DNA of 42,392 nt, taken from positions 1-42,392 of the forward strand of contig NZ_BPQG01000055.1 of the NCBI RefSeq assembly GCF_022179125.1, in the 5' to 3' direction. A program made the translations under genes and the position numbers. Source of the DNA: Methylobacterium cerastii (lineage in GTDB: Bacteria > Pseudomonadota > Alphaproteobacteria > Rhizobiales > Beijerinckiaceae). Positions 41,490 through 42,392 of the stretch are shown here, in pieces. How positions within the stretch are numbered: the stretch's first letter is position 1; each line of letters opens with the position of its first letter. The notes under the pieces are model-generated. The model saw only the letters and a list, made by a program, of their open reading frames with translations. It was not told where the DNA came from and did not search any database.

Positions 41490-42392
41490 ATGTTGGCCCA
41501 TGTCACGATTCGAACGCGCCTGATCGGCGCAGTGCTGGTGCTGTTCGCCCTCACGGCGGGGTTGGGCGGCTTCTGCTTTTCGCGCATCCACGCCCTCAGC
41601 GCGGTCACCGACGACCTCGGCGGCAACGCGCTGCCGTCGACGCGCACCCTCGGGCGGCTCGCCACGAACTTCGAGACCCTGCGCAGCCGGCAGCTCGCCT
41701 ACCTGCTGTCGAGCGAGGAGCGCCGGCCGCAATCCCTGCCGCGGCTGCGCGCCAGCATGGCCGACATCGAGTCCGACATCGCCGCCTATGCAGGCCTCGT
41801 CAGCGACGGCGAGGGTGCGCTGTGGGACGCGGTGAAGGCGACGGTGCCGGCCTACTCGGCCATGGGAGAAGAATTCATCCGCCGCCTCGACGCCGCCGAC
41901 ACGAAGGGCGCCACCGCCTACGTGCTCGACGGAATGCTGCCGGCGCTCAACGCCGCCCGCGCCGCCCTGAAGGCCAACCTCGCCTTCAACGAGGCCGCCG
42001 GCAAGACCAGCGCCGCCGTCGCGCAGGCGTTGGGCGAGCGCGCCCGCCTCGCCATCGCCGTCGTCCTCGCCCTCGTCGCGGCGACCACCGTCGCGGTCGG
42101 CTGGATGTCGGTCTCCACGATCTCCGCGCCCGTCCGGCGGATGGCGCGGGTGATGGACGTGGTGGTGGCCGGCGACACCACGGTACTGGTGCCGCATACC
42201 GGCGAGCGCAGCGAGCTCGGCGCGATGGCGTCGGCGGTCCAGGTGTTCAAGGAGAACCTGATCCGCACGCGCAAGCTGGAGGCGGAGACGGCGGACGCGC
42301 GGCTGGCGGCGGAGGCGCAGCGCAAGGCCGGGATGCGGCAGATGGCCGACGACTTCGAGGCGGCGGTGGGTGGCATCGTCGGGATGGTGTCG
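41490..42392 (+). CDS. Methyl-accepting chemotaxis protein, 3' end missing
   Basis: The first 301 codons of a chemoreceptor cut by the right edge of the window. It has an N-terminal membrane segment (about residues 11-30), a helical periplasmic sensor of the four-helix-bundle type, a second membrane segment at about 189-210, and a HAMP region (SAPVRRMARVMDVVVAGDTT). The linker then begins (AEAQRKAGMRQMADDFEAAV). The ATG at 41490 is set by AAGGA 7 bases upstream. The visible part resembles the chemoreceptor at 18.8 kb in its HAMP-linker stretch but has a different sensor, so it probably detects another ligand. The gene is intact as far as seen. Confidence 0.93.
   Translation, partial: MLAHVTIRTRLIGAVLVLFALTAGLGGFCFSRIHALSAVTDDLGGNALPSTRTLGRLATNFETLRSRQLAYLLSSEERRPQSLPRLRASMADIESDIAAYAGLVSDGEGALWDAVKATVPAYSAMGEEFIRRLDAADTKGATAYVLDGMLPALNAARAALKANLAFNEAAGKTSAAVAQALGERARLAIAVVLALVAATTVAVGWMSVSTISAPVRRMARVMDVVVAGDTTVLVPHTGERSELGAMASAVQVFKENLIRTRKLEAETADARLAAEAQRKAGMRQMADDFEAAVGGIVGMVS

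Overview
The window looks like a chromosomal segment of a high-GC alphaproteobacterium of the order Hyphomicrobiales, most likely Methylobacterium or Methylorubrum. The reasons are the very high G+C, the ispH-thrB-rnhA gene string, a PetP/PetR-type regulator pair beside ilvE, an intracellular polyhydroxyalkanoate depolymerase, a DUF2244/nth pair, and short palindromic repeats of the kind common in these genomes. The organism is inferred from gene content only. No rRNA, tRNA, CRISPR array, prophage or complete insertion sequence was seen.

Layout. 1-4.6 kb: a small unknown protein, a Tat-exported amidase, a DUF2244 membrane protein divergent from nth, and purC. 4.6-9.7 kb (minus strand): two overlapping-scale paralogous family 2 glycosyltransferases, an unknown exported protein and an IalB-family protein. 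9.9-13.3 kb: a small exported protein, a YgjP-like metallopeptidase, phaZ and a YqgE/AlgH protein. 13.5-17.3 kb: a 1-Cys-type peroxiredoxin and a DedA protein, facing the ispH-thrB-rnhA string. 17.6-25.3 kb: a Coa1-like membrane protein, a chemoreceptor, a CPA2 K+/H+ antiporter overlapping a MATE exporter, and a DUF937 protein. 25.3-29.0 kb: an orphan Flp pilin, a DUF3072 protein, ilvE, and the petP-petR pair. 29.1-33.1 kb: the Kup K+ transporter, an MXKDX repeat protein, an exported MsrA and an orphan antitoxin-like regulator. 33.2-37.7 kb: a loose set that suggests uptake and breakdown of aromatic-derived acids (an AAHS-like MFS carrier, a LigI-like amidohydrolase, YciI, an ABC solute-binding protein and a CatC-like isomerase). 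37.9-42.4 kb: a FitAB toxin-antitoxin pair, an omega-amino acid aminotransferase, a PRISE-type reductase, and a second chemoreceptor cut by the window edge.

Most genes are single transcription units or two-gene operons, so there is no one large system. Three things stand out. First, a family of short palindromes (10-bp arms CCCTCTCCCG and CGGGAGAGGG, variable 2-bp centre) lies between genes and also, in frame, inside both glycosyltransferase genes. Second, a ~110-bp element at 32487-32596 can fold into a three-armed cloverleaf. Third, an 18-bp tandem repeat carries CTAG in each unit and supplies the stop codon of both convergent genes at 35.4 kb. Two K+ transport systems, two chemoreceptors and a possible autoregulatory operator in front of petP are further points of interest.
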